45,301 nt of DNA from Gammaproteobacteria bacterium (GCA_013373125.1 JABXIK010000057.1:1-45301); one strand, 5' to 3'; numbered from the stretch's first letter, positions 1 to 8,200 are shown. Program-made: numbers and translations. Notes: a model not told the origin generated them from the sequence alone.

Positions 1-422
1 GAATAAATGGCGCATATTGTTATCGATTCGTGTTTGGTTTCCCCTTGGTTCTGAATCAATGTGGCTTGTAGGTAGGGCATTCACGTCTGATTTCTGCATG
101 ACAAAATACTATTGAAATATACAGTGTATTTTTAGTATTGCTTGGATATGGCGGTAAATCACACAAAACGAATTCACCTTGCGCCTGTTATTTCTGGATT
201 CATGCTATAAACTTGTGCAAAATCAAATGACTAGAAACAGAAGCTAAGTAATAACAGGCGCCTAGTTGCAAACGCAGATAAAAAGCAAAATATACCGTGC
301 GTGCGCGTTTTCCTGATAAACCGAAATGGAATTTGGTCTACAGCCCAGTAATAGTCTGACCTCTAGACAAGTTCCTTTTAATTATTGAAACTGCAAAACC
401 GCGCATGCGCACGATTAGAATG
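1..422. other. Gene-free stretch left of the Hachiman cassette
   Basis: I see no convincing coding region here. It holds an 81-bp imperfect inverted repeat (listed separately), a short GC palindrome GCGCATGCGC at 401-410, and at 422 the G that would be the left insertion point of the integron cassette. No sigma70 promoter with good -35 and -10 boxes at proper spacing could be identified, so what drives hamA is unclear. If this is an integron, the stretch could hold attI and a Pc promoter, with the integrase gene outside the window; that is inference. Confidence 0.5.
181..261. repeat. Imperfect inverted repeat, 12-bp perfect arms
   Basis: The arms GCGCCTGTTATT (181-192) and AATAACAGGCGC (250-261) are perfect reverse complements, separated by about 57 bp. 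Pairing continues inward with one mismatch (TCT against AGT). The arms point the wrong way for an attC, which would start with AAC and end with GTT. It may be a terminator remnant, a MITE-like relic or an operator; I cannot tell which. Confidence 0.45.
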
Positions 423-471
423 TTAAATGCTCAGGCAAAGCACCGCTTGCTCATACAAAAAGGATTATTCG

Positions 472-1329
472 ATGATCAAGGATGAAATGATGAGACATCC
501 TGCTCCACTTTTAAAAGTAAGAGTTTCCGATTTTGAAGCTGAACCTTGGCTTGTCGCCATGTGTGCTGGTTATGAAAATGGAGAATGGCGAGAAGATCAA
601 CTAATAGAACATGCAATGGAGTGGTTGCCAGAGTTTTCTCTTAAATATAGCGAGTGGAGTTCACTCGGAGCTTCTAATGCAGTAAAGCTTGTAAGGAAAG
701 CTGCCAAGGCGATTTATAATACCGAAAAATTTAAAAGTCGTGGTGAATTTGGAGAGCTTTTTCTTCATATGATTCTTAGGCAGGTATTTGGAACAATACC
801 TGCGATTTGTAAGATGCACTACAAAGATTCTCGAAATGACACGGTTAAAGGCTTTGACTGTGTTCATATTGTCTCCAAAGAAGAAGTATTGGAGCTTTGG
901 ATCGGAGAAGTAAAGTTTTACAAGGAAATTAACTCTGCAATACGGGATGTTGTTAAGGAGCTTTTTGAGCATACAAAAAGAGATTACCTTCGTGATGAAT
1001 TTGTTGCTATTACCAATAAAATTGATGAGACATGGCCTCACTCAGAAAAGCTAAAAATGTTGCTCGATGAAAACTCATCTCTAGATGAAATTTTTGATTC
1101 TGTTTCGGTTCCTGTATTACTTACTTATGATAGCAATGTAATTAATAGCCATGAGAGGGTTACGGATGACTTTAAAGTAGCATTTGAAAAAGAAGTTCGA
1201 GAAAACTGGGAGAAGTTTAAAGGAAAGGAACTCCCTGATTGTATTCATATAAGTCTAATATTGTTGCCTCTCAAATCTAAAGCAGAAATACAGAAGAAGC
1301 TGCATGAGGAGCTACAGACATGGAATTAA
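472..1329 (+). CDS. hamA: HamA, Hachiman defence protein (DUF1837, nuclease-like)
   Basis: This is the 285-residue effector-type subunit of a Hachiman anti-phage system. The DUF1837/HamA family has a PD-(D/E)xK-like nuclease core. Here I see GEFGE at 91-95, an Asp at 129 (GFDC) and GEVKFYK at 145-151 with the E-x-K pair, in the order expected for that fold. In characterised Hachiman systems HamA binds the helicase HamB and degrades DNA when released. I chose ATG 472 because AAGGA lies 7 nt upstream. An in-frame ATG at 427 has no ribosome site and overlaps the cassette core. The gene overlaps hamB by 10 bp, so the two are translationally coupled. Codon usage is more AT-rich than in the genes to the right, consistent with transfer. 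Confidence 0.85.
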   Translation: MIKDEMMRHPAPLLKVRVSDFEAEPWLVAMCAGYENGEWREDQLIEHAMEWLPEFSLKYSEWSSLGASNAVKLVRKAAKAIYNTEKFKSRGEFGELFLHMILRQVFGTIPAICKMHYKDSRNDTVKGFDCVHIVSKEEVLELWIGEVKFYKEINSAIRDVVKELFEHTKRDYLRDEFVAITNKIDETWPHSEKLKMLLDENSSLDEIFDSVSVPVLLTYDSNVINSHERVTDDFKVAFEKEVRENWEKFKGKELPDCIHISLILLPLKSKAEIQKKLHEELQTWN

Positions 1330-3434
1330 GTCTTCTGAACGAAAAACTTAAGGATATAAGTGTTATTGAGCGTGAGTCATTCTCTATTGCTAAAGCGTTA
1401 GCCACCATTTATAACAACTCAGATTCTCAATCCGTTTCAAAAGCTCAAGAACTTGTATTAAGGGCGATGGATAAATACGAGTATTTTGGCGATTCAAAAT
1501 CAATTATTGATGCTTTGATAAGAGAGCTTGGCCTTTTCCCTTACTTAAACAAGGAGAGACTGAATCTCCGTGATATGTTAGCAGTAGAGGCACATAAGGC
1601 TTCTATTGGAGAAGAAGAAATCTATTTCCATGGCCCACAAGCTGAGGTTTATTACAAGCTTTTGAGTGGACAGAGTATTGTTCTAAGTGCTCCAACAAGT
1701 TTCGGAAAGAGCTTGATAATAGATGCGCTGATAGCCAGTGGAAGGTTTAGGAATATTGTTATTGTCGTTCCTACAATATCTCTAATTGATGAGACGCGTC
1801 GAAGGTTGTCCAAATTCAGCCCTGACTTTAAAATTGTAACGCACTCGCTTCAATCGAAAGCAGATAAAAATATTTTTGTCTTGACGCAGGAACGTGTATT
1901 AGAGGAGGACTTCATTGGTGAGGTAGACTTTTTTGTTATCGATGAGTTTTACAAGCTAAGCACATGGGCTGATGGTGGCAATAGATGCTCGTTGCTAAAT
2001 GAGGCATTTTATCGGCTGTATAAAAAATGCTCGCACTTTTATATGCTAGGGCCAAATATACAAGGAGTTGCCGGAGACTTTATTGAGAATGTCAAATTTG
2101 AATTCATAAAGTTCAGTTTTAGCACTGTTGTAACGGAGTTTCATGACCTGACATCTAGTCAAAAAGAGGATGCTTTAGTAGATTTATGTGAGTCAATTGA
2201 TGGGCAGACTATCGTTTTTTGTAGCTCCCCAGCGAGGGCGAATTCGGCTGCTGAACTAATAGCTAGCAATATAGACTTTGAGGGGCAAGATGAAGCAATA
2301 AAGCTCGCTGATTGGTTGGCTGAAAATTATCATGAAGAATGGATTCTAACTAATGCTCTAAGATGTGGTGTTGGTATACATCATGCCAGAATTCCACGTA
2401 GTGTATCCCAATATATAGTTGACTTATTTAATGCTGGAATAATTAAATTCCTAGTATGTACGTCAACCCTAATTGAGGGTGTTAACACGGCAACAAAAAA
2501 CATCGTGTGTTATGACAATAAGATAAATAGAACCAATATCGATTTCTTTACTTTTAATAATATAGCTGGCCGAAGTGGTAGAATGTTTAAGCACTTTATA
2601 GGTAATGTTTATTTATTAGCTCCCCCGCCAACTGAACAGCTGCCATATGTAGATATCCCTGTTTATTCTCAGGGTCCTGATACTCCAGAGTCGTTACTAG
2701 TCAATATGGACGAAAGAGATCTAACTCCACAATCAAGAGATAGGATTCGCTCTATTACTGAGCAGGACGACTTAGAGATTAAAACAATTAGAAACAACAA
2801 AACAGTTGAGCCAATAAAGCAAATTGAATTCGCAAAATTATTGAATAAAAACTACTCAGCATGGATTAATATGCTCTTATGGAAAGGCTATCCTAGGTAT
2901 GATCAATTGAAATTTATATGTAGCTTGATTTGGGATTGTTTTGATGGTGCAAAAATCGGAAATAGAAGTGTGTTTTCTGCCTCTCAACTAGCTTTCAAGA
3001 TTAGTGAATTATCTGATCAAAAACCGATATCCCTGTTAATTAAAGAGGCATTAACATATAAGCCTGATGAAAAAGTCGACATTATTGTTAGCAGGATATT
3101 GGATTTTAGAAGGCTTTGGGCAAACTTTCATTTTCCACGATTACTAAGAACGATAGAATCAATTGTAAATAGCGTGCAAAGAACAAATGGGCATAATGAT
3201 TTTTGTGATTATAGTGCCTATTCGATTATGGTAGAAAATTATTTCTTTGACTCTTCACTGGTCGCGCTTGAAGAATATGGCTTACCCCTCGAGGTGTCGT
3301 CAAAATTTGAGGCACTATTATCTTTTGAGGGTGACTTAGATAAGTCTCTAATAGCATTAAAAGATATCAATGATTCCTATGGTTTAAATGAAGTCGATCA
3401 ACGATTTATAATGCGAGCGCAAACGGGAATTTAA
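1320..3434 (+). CDS. hamB: HamB, Hachiman superfamily 2 helicase
   Basis: A 704-residue SF2 DNA helicase, the partner and sensor of HamA. Visible motifs are Walker A SAPTSFGKS (123-131), motif II DEFY (208-211, a DEAD-like variant), motif V TSTLIEGVNT (381-390) and motif VI NNIAGRSGRM (413-422). The C-terminal 250 residues are helical and not assigned. GAGGAG lies about 9 nt before ATG 1320, inside the end of hamA. Established work on Hachiman describes HamB as an ATP-dependent helicase that senses damaged or foreign DNA and controls HamA. The TAA stop (3432-3434) is embedded in the ATTTAAC box of the attC, which ties the gene to the cassette. The AT-rich codons match hamA. Confidence 0.87.
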   Translation: MELSLLNEKLKDISVIERESFSIAKALATIYNNSDSQSVSKAQELVLRAMDKYEYFGDSKSIIDALIRELGLFPYLNKERLNLRDMLAVEAHKASIGEEEIYFHGPQAEVYYKLLSGQSIVLSAPTSFGKSLIIDALIASGRFRNIVIVVPTISLIDETRRRLSKFSPDFKIVTHSLQSKADKNIFVLTQERVLEEDFIGEVDFFVIDEFYKLSTWADGGNRCSLLNEAFYRLYKKCSHFYMLGPNIQGVAGDFIENVKFEFIKFSFSTVVTEFHDLTSSQKEDALVDLCESIDGQTIVFCSSPARANSAAELIASNIDFEGQDEAIKLADWLAENYHEEWILTNALRCGVGIHHARIPRSVSQYIVDLFNAGIIKFLVCTSTLIEGVNTATKNIVCYDNKINRTNIDFFTFNNIAGRSGRMFKHFIGNVYLLAPPPTEQLPYVDIPVYSQGPDTPESLLVNMDERDLTPQSRDRIRSITEQDDLEIKTIRNNKTVEPIKQIEFAKLLNKNYSAWINMLLWKGYPRYDQLKFICSLIWDCFDGAKIGNRSVFSASQLAFKISELSDQKPISLLIKEALTYKPDEKVDIIVSRILDFRRLWANFHFPRLLRTIESIVNSVQRTNGHNDFCDYSAYSIMVENYFFDSSLVALEEYGLPLEVSSKFEALLSFEGDLDKSLIALKDINDSYGLNEVDQRFIMRAQTGI

Positions 3435-3500
3435 CAAGTCGCTGCACTCGGAAAAATTACTCGCTGCGCCCCCGATTATCCGGAGAGCAAGGCGTTAAAA
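3429..3500 (+). other. attC recombination site
   Basis: A 72-bp imperfect palindrome that fits a chromosomal-integron attC. The left box is ATTTAAC (RYYYAAC, 3429-3435). The left arm continues AAGTCGCTGCACTCGG. The right arm ends CCGGAGAGCAAGGCG, followed by GTTAAAA (3494-3500; GTTRRRY except for the last base, which belongs to the next segment). The arms pair with unpaired bases on one side, as expected for the folded single-strand substrate of IntI. The centre is AT-rich followed by a CGCTGCGCC stretch. The arm sequence resembles the common attC type of marine gammaproteobacterial integrons (recalled, not searched). Confidence 0.85.
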
Positions 3501-3518
3501 TAAATCAGGAAAAACAAT

Positions 3519-3941
3519 ATGCTTATGGAAGAGTTACAAAGCCTGAACTATCTAGCTGTAGCCATCGCAACCATTTCAAGTTATGTGCTTGGTTTTGTTT
3601 GGTATCACTGGTCTGTTTTGGGTGAGTCCTGGGCACAAGCATTGGGCCTTACGAAAGAAGAAGCCGATAATACAGCAGGTCTCGGTGGTACTTTTGTTAT
3701 CTCATTCGTTTCAGGTTTCGTAAAAGCGGTATTGATGGCTTCGCTTATATCCGTGCTGAATTTAACGGGTGTTTTAAGCGGCGCTTTAATGGGGCTGGTG
3801 ATTGCCGTTGGATTTACCGCCACGTCTTTAGGTTATTACAATGGTTTTGCACGTACATCGTCGAGACTCACTTGGATTAACTCTGCACATAGTATTATTG
3901 AGCTTACTCTGATGGGCGCCATTATTGGTCTATTGGCTTGA
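3519..3941 (+). CDS. DUF1761-like small membrane protein
   Basis: A 140-residue protein with about four hydrophobic segments (roughly 10-30, 58-80, 85-107, 120-140). The N-terminal motif FVWYHW and the later YYNGFA resemble DUF1761 proteins; function is unknown. AGGA lies 8 nt upstream of ATG 3519. It begins 25 bp after the attC break, so it is either a second cassette or a resident gene next to which the Hachiman cassette inserted. I found no second attC after its stop, and a terminator follows at once, which favours a resident gene or the end of the array. Confidence 0.7.
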   Translation: MLMEELQSLNYLAVAIATISSYVLGFVWYHWSVLGESWAQALGLTKEEADNTAGLGGTFVISFVSGFVKAVLMASLISVLNLTGVLSGALMGLVIAVGFTATSLGYYNGFARTSSRLTWINSAHSIIELTLMGAIIGLLA

Positions 3942-3968
3942 TGTGCTGATAACTACTTTATAGTGTTT

Positions 3969-4002
3969 AAGCCTGCGCTTTCACGCGCAGGCTTTCATTT
4001 TC
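3969..4002. terminator. Rho-independent terminator
   Basis: Arms GCCTGCGC (3971-3978) and GCGCAGGC (3985-3992) enclose a 6-nt loop. A T-rich tail (TTTCATTTT) follows on the plus strand and AA precedes it. It ends the DUF1761 transcript. A second T run (about 4017-4026) lies before the convergent gene. Confidence 0.8.
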
Positions 4003-4050
4003 TCAACGGTATTTCATTTTTTTTTTTAAGTTCACTTCACGCCCACGGGT

Positions 4051-5112
4051 TTATTTAAATTCACTCAAGCGGTATGAGTCTGTGGTAAACCCAGGTTGTA
4101 ATAATGGGGTGCGCATCATCGGAATGGTGACTTTGGCGAGCGAGACGTTTTTCAATACGTACGGGCCATCTTCTCCGGCATCTTGAATCATAACGCCAGA
4201 AAAATTCAGCGGTAGCCAGTGTAAACCTGCGTTTAAGGTTTGGGAGGATTGGGTAACGCCTATGGCTTTGCCGGTTTCACTGTAGAGTGAGGCTTGTACG
4301 TAATATGGATTGGCGCTGGCCACTAACACCTGTGCTTCGATGACCAGTTGGCCACTGCCGTCGATGTGTTCTTTGTATTCGCCGGTAAGTTCAATATCGG
4401 GTTGAGTAAGAGTAAAGGTGACGGCATCAATTAATTGATGCTGTGGGCTTTGAATTAAAATTTTGTAAATGCCTGCCGGCATAGCCGTGCTAGAAAAATC
4501 CCCTAAGGCGATTTGGGCTTGGTATTGGCCATTGCCCATGGTGTTGAAGTTAATTGGGGTGATGACATGTTGTTGGCCATCTAATAATTGGCCATTGAAA
4601 TCCGATGTTAAATATTGGCCTTCGTTATCTTGTATATAAGCAATTACGTTAACCGTGTCGTTGTGTAAATAGAATTTTTTATCCGCCCAAATAGTCAGAC
4701 CTTTGGTTTTGTCTTCGCTTAACGTGGTGCGTTCATCCACTTCGTAACGTTGTAACACTGGATCTTGTCCATCCTCAGCGATGGCATTATTGCCTTCGGG
4801 GTAGCGTGAAAATTGTTCGTGATCTTTCAGTACGCTTTTATGCAGTTGGGTTTGTTGCTGAATAGCGCGTATGCGTTCAATGGGGGAGAGTCCATTTAAC
4901 GCTTGTGAATCCATGGCCACCTGAGGGTTATTAATGGCTTGTGTGGAAGTCGGCACTGTATTGATAGGGGCTGGAATGCTTGCGGAGTCCGCAAATGTGT
5001 TTTGACTGGTTTGATTTTTTGTTTGCGTGTTCACGACATTGGGTGAACCTTGTAAGCCAATTATAATGGCGAGCAAAGCGACAAAACTTGCGATGATTAT
5101 TTTTATTTTCAT
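4051..5112 (-). CDS. Membrane-anchored periplasmic beta-rich protein (DUF4785-like)
   Basis: A 353-residue protein with one N-terminal hydrophobic helix (about residues 4-22) and no clear cleavage site. A low-complexity linker rich in Q, N, T and P follows to about residue 95. The rest, from about residue 125, is a long beta-rich region that looks Ig-like. The C-terminal part resembles DUF4785; I am only moderately sure of that. ATG 5112 was chosen over an upstream TTG. It lies just downstream of the secreted hydrolase gene in the same direction. The layout (anchor, flexible linker, folded periplasmic domain next to an exported hydrolase) recalls lipase foldases, but no foldase signature is visible. 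Function unknown. Confidence 0.6.
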   Translation of the reverse strand: MKIKIIIASFVALLAIIIGLQGSPNVVNTQTKNQTSQNTFADSASIPAPINTVPTSTQAINNPQVAMDSQALNGLSPIERIRAIQQQTQLHKSVLKDHEQFSRYPEGNNAIAEDGQDPVLQRYEVDERTTLSEDKTKGLTIWADKKFYLHNDTVNVIAYIQDNEGQYLTSDFNGQLLDGQQHVITPINFNTMGNGQYQAQIALGDFSSTAMPAGIYKILIQSPQHQLIDAVTFTLTQPDIELTGEYKEHIDGSGQLVIEAQVLVASANPYYVQASLYSETGKAIGVTQSSQTLNAGLHWLPLNFSGVMIQDAGEDGPYVLKNVSLAKVTIPMMRTPLLQPGFTTDSYRLSEFK

Positions 5113-5136
5113 ATTGCACTCGTACAAATAAAAAGA

Positions 5137-5172
5137 CCCGAATAGAGGCTGTTGTCAGCCTCATGATTCGGG
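5137..5172 (-). terminator. Hairpin between hydrolase and partner gene
   Basis: The outer arms CCCGAAT (5137-5143) and ATTCGGG (5166-5172) enclose inner arms GAGGCT and AGCCTC. A T-rich run follows on both strands (AATTTTTT on plus, TCTTTTTA on minus). It lies only 25 bp before the start of the downstream gene, so it probably acts as an attenuator that lowers expression of the partner relative to the hydrolase. Confidence 0.7.
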
Positions 5173-5191
5173 AATTTTTTCGATTTACAAA

Positions 5192-6313
5192 TTACAGTTC
5201 AGTACAGATACCGATACGCGCTGCCATGTTACGACCATTACCACAGCTTAAGCCGTTTTCGATATTGGTGTAATCAGGGTAAGCGATACCGCCGTTACGT
5301 TCTGCGTCATGGTCTGTGTATACACTGGCCATGTTGTAAGTACGAGGGGTGCCTTTGTTGCTGTTGTTACAGCGATAAGTTGGGCTACCGTAAGCAATAC
5401 CTAAAAAGGTTTTGTAGCTGTTTAGGTCGTCCCAAAGGTTACGCTTAGGTGAACCAGAGCAACTCATTTGTGAGGCTAGGTTGATGTAACCATCGTCTTC
5501 ACCGGTTAGCAATCCAGCGGATGCGCCTTCGACACCTGGGAAGCTTTTGTAACCACCCATCACGTACATTGGTGCCGCTAAATTGGTACCAATTAGGTTA
5601 CGTGCTAAATACGCTTCGTTGGTTTGCATCCATTTCACACTGTCGTTGCAGTCTTTACCCAGGAAAGCGGCATTGATAAGTGCATCTAACCAGTTGCCGT
5701 TACAAACACGGTCCGCACCTTCAGTACCACTGATGGCACCACCTGTGGTGAATACACCTAGGATGCCGCTCATGGCGCTTGAGTAGCTGACGCTCACTGC
5801 GCTGCCGCTGGCGTTGAAGGCGGTGTTGTAATAAGGCGAACCAGAAATGGCGTTACCAGAAATGAACGTCATTTGTTGCGCACCTTGGCTGTGGCTCACT
5901 ACCCAGAAATCGTCGTTGGCATTACATTGAGTGCCCGCTTGATCATGGGTGTAACCGTCGCCGTTACCTTGTTTGATGGCGATGATTTGGCGAGCAATTT
6001 CACCCGCTGTTTCATTACGCCAGTAAGGGTAACCCGCTTCATCGGTAGAGTTATAACCTACGATACCGTAGTTATCGTTTGGTCCAACTAGGTAGGCTAA
6101 AAAGTCTGACCCGTTGTATTGGCTAAAGTGAGAACTGCGCCAGTAATCCAGAGCAGGTTGGTTGCTGCCGCTCTTAATGGTGCCGTTGGTACCATGGCCA
6201 TGAACCATGATGTAGCAATTTTCTGCCAATGCACTTTGGCTGAAAACAAAGCTGCTAATTAAAGCAGTAGCGGTTAACACACGACGTGTTAATTGTTTTA
6301 GAGAGTTTTGCAT
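5192..6313 (-). CDS. Secreted alpha/beta-hydrolase, lipase-like
   Basis: A 373-residue exported protein. The signal peptide is residues 1 to about 31, ending SQSALA. The mature protein starts with a strand leading into MVHGHGTNG, a typical oxyanion-loop HG motif. The likely nucleophile lies in VVSHSQGAQQ; the first Gly of the GxSxG elbow is replaced by Ser. Candidate Asp and His are in TGEDDGYIN and YTDHDAERN. Several Cys suggest disulfides in an extracellular enzyme. I chose ATG 6313 rather than an upstream TTG because the signal peptide then starts properly. Substrate unknown (lipid, ester or polyester are possible). A regulator of the AraC family is encoded next door in the same direction. 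Confidence 0.65.
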   Translation of the reverse strand: MQNSLKQLTRRVLTATALISSFVFSQSALAENCYIMVHGHGTNGTIKSGSNQPALDYWRSSHFSQYNGSDFLAYLVGPNDNYGIVGYNSTDEAGYPYWRNETAGEIARQIIAIKQGNGDGYTHDQAGTQCNANDDFWVVSHSQGAQQMTFISGNAISGSPYYNTAFNASGSAVSVSYSSAMSGILGVFTTGGAISGTEGADRVCNGNWLDALINAAFLGKDCNDSVKWMQTNEAYLARNLIGTNLAAPMYVMGGYKSFPGVEGASAGLLTGEDDGYINLASQMSCSGSPKRNLWDDLNSYKTFLGIAYGSPTYRCNNSNKGTPRTYNMASVYTDHDAERNGGIAYPDYTNIENGLSCGNGRNMAARIGICTEL

Positions 6314-6530
6314 GCTTAGAGGCCCTTTCGACAGGCGGGGCGCCTGCCATTTCAATTTTTATTGTTGTGTCCTTCTGTACAGCTTCCGTTTGCTAACCCA
6401 TTGAATTCTAAGACTTCATTGAATTAGCTGATTGAATAGTAGACCCCCTTACAGATCTAGCCATTACTTAAGCGGACAAGGTTATATACCTTGGTGGCCA
6501 AATTTAACATTTGGCAAATTATGTCTGCTT

Positions 6531-7610
6531 TTACTGGGAACTTTCCGAGTGGCTCATTTGCTTATAGTGCAATGGCGATTGGCCGAACCAGCGCTTAAAG
6601 GCACGGCTAAAACTGGACGCATTGTGGTATCCCAATTCGTGGGCGATGTCGTCTAATGAGTGTTCGCTGCTTTCAATACGTTTAAGCGCAAGGCGCTTAC
6701 GTTCGTTTTCCAAAAGGGTTTTGTAATTCACCCCTTGGGCATGAAGATGGCGTCGCAAGCTGCGTGGACTCATGTGCAGTTTATCCCCTAATTGTTCCAG
6801 TGATACCTGAGTAAAAGGGGTTTTACGGATAGTTTGTTTGACTTTTTTAATGAGAATTTCGTCAGATTGAACTTGATGAAAATGTTGTTGGCATAGGGTT
6901 TCGTTTTCGGCTGCCGCTAATGTATCTGCAAAAATAATGGAGCGCTGTAGCGTATGGGCAGGAAAAAATACTCGGTTTTGTTTGCAATTAAAGCGCACCG
7001 GATTTTGAAAAAAATGCTCGAACACTTCTGGGTCGCCCGGGCATGGGTAAGACAGTTCGATTTCTAAATCGATATGAGATTGCCCAGTGCAAAAGCGGCC
7101 TAAACAAAATAAGGCCGAGAACGTGTATTCAATAAAGTGGGGCAGGGTGTCACCGAGTGGCAGCTTTTCTTCCACTGTGAAGATGCCGCCTTTTTCATCG
7201 CTCTCATATTGAAAATGCAGTAGCTGAGTAAACAGACTCTGGTACACCTCTAATAACGCCATGGCTTGATCTGGGGTGTCACTGCTCATGACGCGACAGG
7301 CCAAAACACCGTCGTGGTTAATAAAGAACTGCTCACCCAGTTTTAGGGCGTAAGCGGTATCTTGGCTTAAAGCACGAGCGTTAAGCAGGAGTTTGCGGTA
7401 TTGAGCAAAAATCACCGTATGATTGAAGAGTGTGAAGTCTTTTAGGGTAATGCCTGTGTCTTTGAGCAGGGCATCCAAAGGCACCCCTTGAGTCACCAGA
7501 AGCTTCACCAGTGGCTTGATATTAGACACGGGGATTCCGAATTCTTGCATACCTTGCTGCAAAAACGTGGGCGTGCTCAAGCTGATATACGAGGCAATAT
7601 TAGTGGACAT
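6531..7610 (-). CDS. AraC-family transcriptional regulator (OruR type)
   Basis: 359 residues. The N-terminal two thirds match the arabinose-binding-like effector domain of the OruR/ArgR-like AraC group. The C-terminal 100 residues carry two helix-turn-helix units; the second includes DDIAHELGYHNASSFSRAFKRWFG, the classic AraC signature (split here: DDIAHELGYH then NASSFSRAFK). It lies upstream of the hydrolase gene in the same orientation, with about 220 bp between, so the hydrolase is a plausible target. An inverted repeat at 7710-7729, 100 bp upstream of the start, may be an autoregulatory site. The inducer is unknown. Confidence 0.85.
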   Translation of the reverse strand: MSTNIASYISLSTPTFLQQGMQEFGIPVSNIKPLVKLLVTQGVPLDALLKDTGITLKDFTLFNHTVIFAQYRKLLLNARALSQDTAYALKLGEQFFINHDGVLACRVMSSDTPDQAMALLEVYQSLFTQLLHFQYESDEKGGIFTVEEKLPLGDTLPHFIEYTFSALFCLGRFCTGQSHIDLEIELSYPCPGDPEVFEHFFQNPVRFNCKQNRVFFPAHTLQRSIIFADTLAAAENETLCQQHFHQVQSDEILIKKVKQTIRKTPFTQVSLEQLGDKLHMSPRSLRRHLHAQGVNYKTLLENERKRLALKRIESSEHSLDDIAHELGYHNASSFSRAFKRWFGQSPLHYKQMSHSESSQ

Positions 7611-8146
7611 GAAACGCTTGTATCACTCTTTATTCTTATATTTGGCGCCTATTTAGGCTAACCCGTGGCTTCATATTAAGAAACGACTTTTGACCAAGTG
7701 GCCGAATTTGATGATGAATTGTCATCATCAGACAGTGAAAACACGACGATCGTTCTAAATTCCTCAAGTTTTCGAGTCTTCATATGAGTCATTATGAATA
7801 TGCTAATAAATGCTGAATGGATGAAAATGGATGTGTGATATGACGTATTGTTATAACGCTTAAATCAGTCCCAGCCCGATAATATTTTGTGCGGATATCC
7901 CTGCTTGGATAATATCCTTTGCCTTAACAAAAAATGGAATTCTCTGAAGAATCTGTCTCGCTTATAGGCTGCATGTACACGCTAAAAAGCGCCCCAAAAC
8001 CCCTGCGAATTAAATTTATCCTTTGTCTTTTTTAAAGGGATTATATCCGCTGAAAAACCCTATCTAAGAATAAAATTGGCAATTTTTGTAATGGCCTTGT
8101 AACAGGATGACTTGCCAAAAAAACACCAGTATCTTCGATCAAGACG
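7611..8146. other. Gene-free stretch between araC-type gene and the exb operon
   Basis: No coding region is supported. The stretch is AT-rich and contains the 7710-7729 inverted repeat, a short palindrome GGATAATATCC near 7904, and no obvious terminator. It probably contains the promoter of the AraC gene on the minus strand and upstream control sequence of the exb operon on the plus strand. Confidence 0.5.
7710..7729. promoter_or_regulatory. Inverted repeat, possible operator
   Basis: GATGATGA-N4-TCATCATC with perfect 8-bp arms, about 100 bp upstream of the AraC-type gene. Its size and symmetry fit a dimeric regulator site. It has no T tail and is not near a gene end, so it is not a terminator. 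Confidence 0.4.
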
Positions 8147-8175
8147 TTACATGGTGCTCATATGAGCCCTATATA
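8147..8175 (+). promoter_or_regulatory. Promoter of the exb/tonB operon with spacer palindrome
   Basis: A -35-like TTACAT (8147-8152), a 17-bp spacer and a -10 TATATA (8170-8175) precede the first gene by 25 bp. The 12-bp perfect palindrome GCTCATATGAGC (8156-8167) lies within the spacer, a position suited to repression by a dimeric regulator. It does not look like a Fur box. Confidence 0.55.
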
Positions 8176-8200
8176 AAAATCAATAATCAGGGTACATATT

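Larger units (their letters stand above)
423..3494 (+). mobile_element. Integron gene cassette carrying hamAB
   Basis: The left edge lies inside the R'-type core GTTAAAT (422-428, fits GTTRRRY), with the break after G422. The right edge is G494 of the attC right core at 3494-3500, giving a cassette of about 3.07 kb. On excision and circularisation the attC would regain GTTAAAT as its right box. This is the exact reverse complement of its left box ATTTAAC (3429-3435), as expected for a real cassette. The first gene starts only about 50 bp into the cassette, and the last gene's stop lies within the attC, both typical of cassettes. A two-gene cassette of 3 kb is long for the class. No intI gene is visible, so whether it sits at attI or at a secondary site is open. 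Confidence 0.75.

Noticed and set aside
181..261. Second integron attC site
   Set aside because: The arms run GTT...AAC instead of AAC...GTT, and no L boxes or unpaired bases of attC type can be recognised.
427..471. Longer hamA start at ATG 427
   Set aside because: It overlaps the cassette core site and has no ribosome-binding site, while ATG 472 has AAGGA at 7 nt and a family-like N-terminus.
3942..4020. attC after the DUF1761-type gene
   Set aside because: Only a perfect short terminator hairpin with a T tail is there; no RYYYAAC/GTTRRRY pair flanks it.
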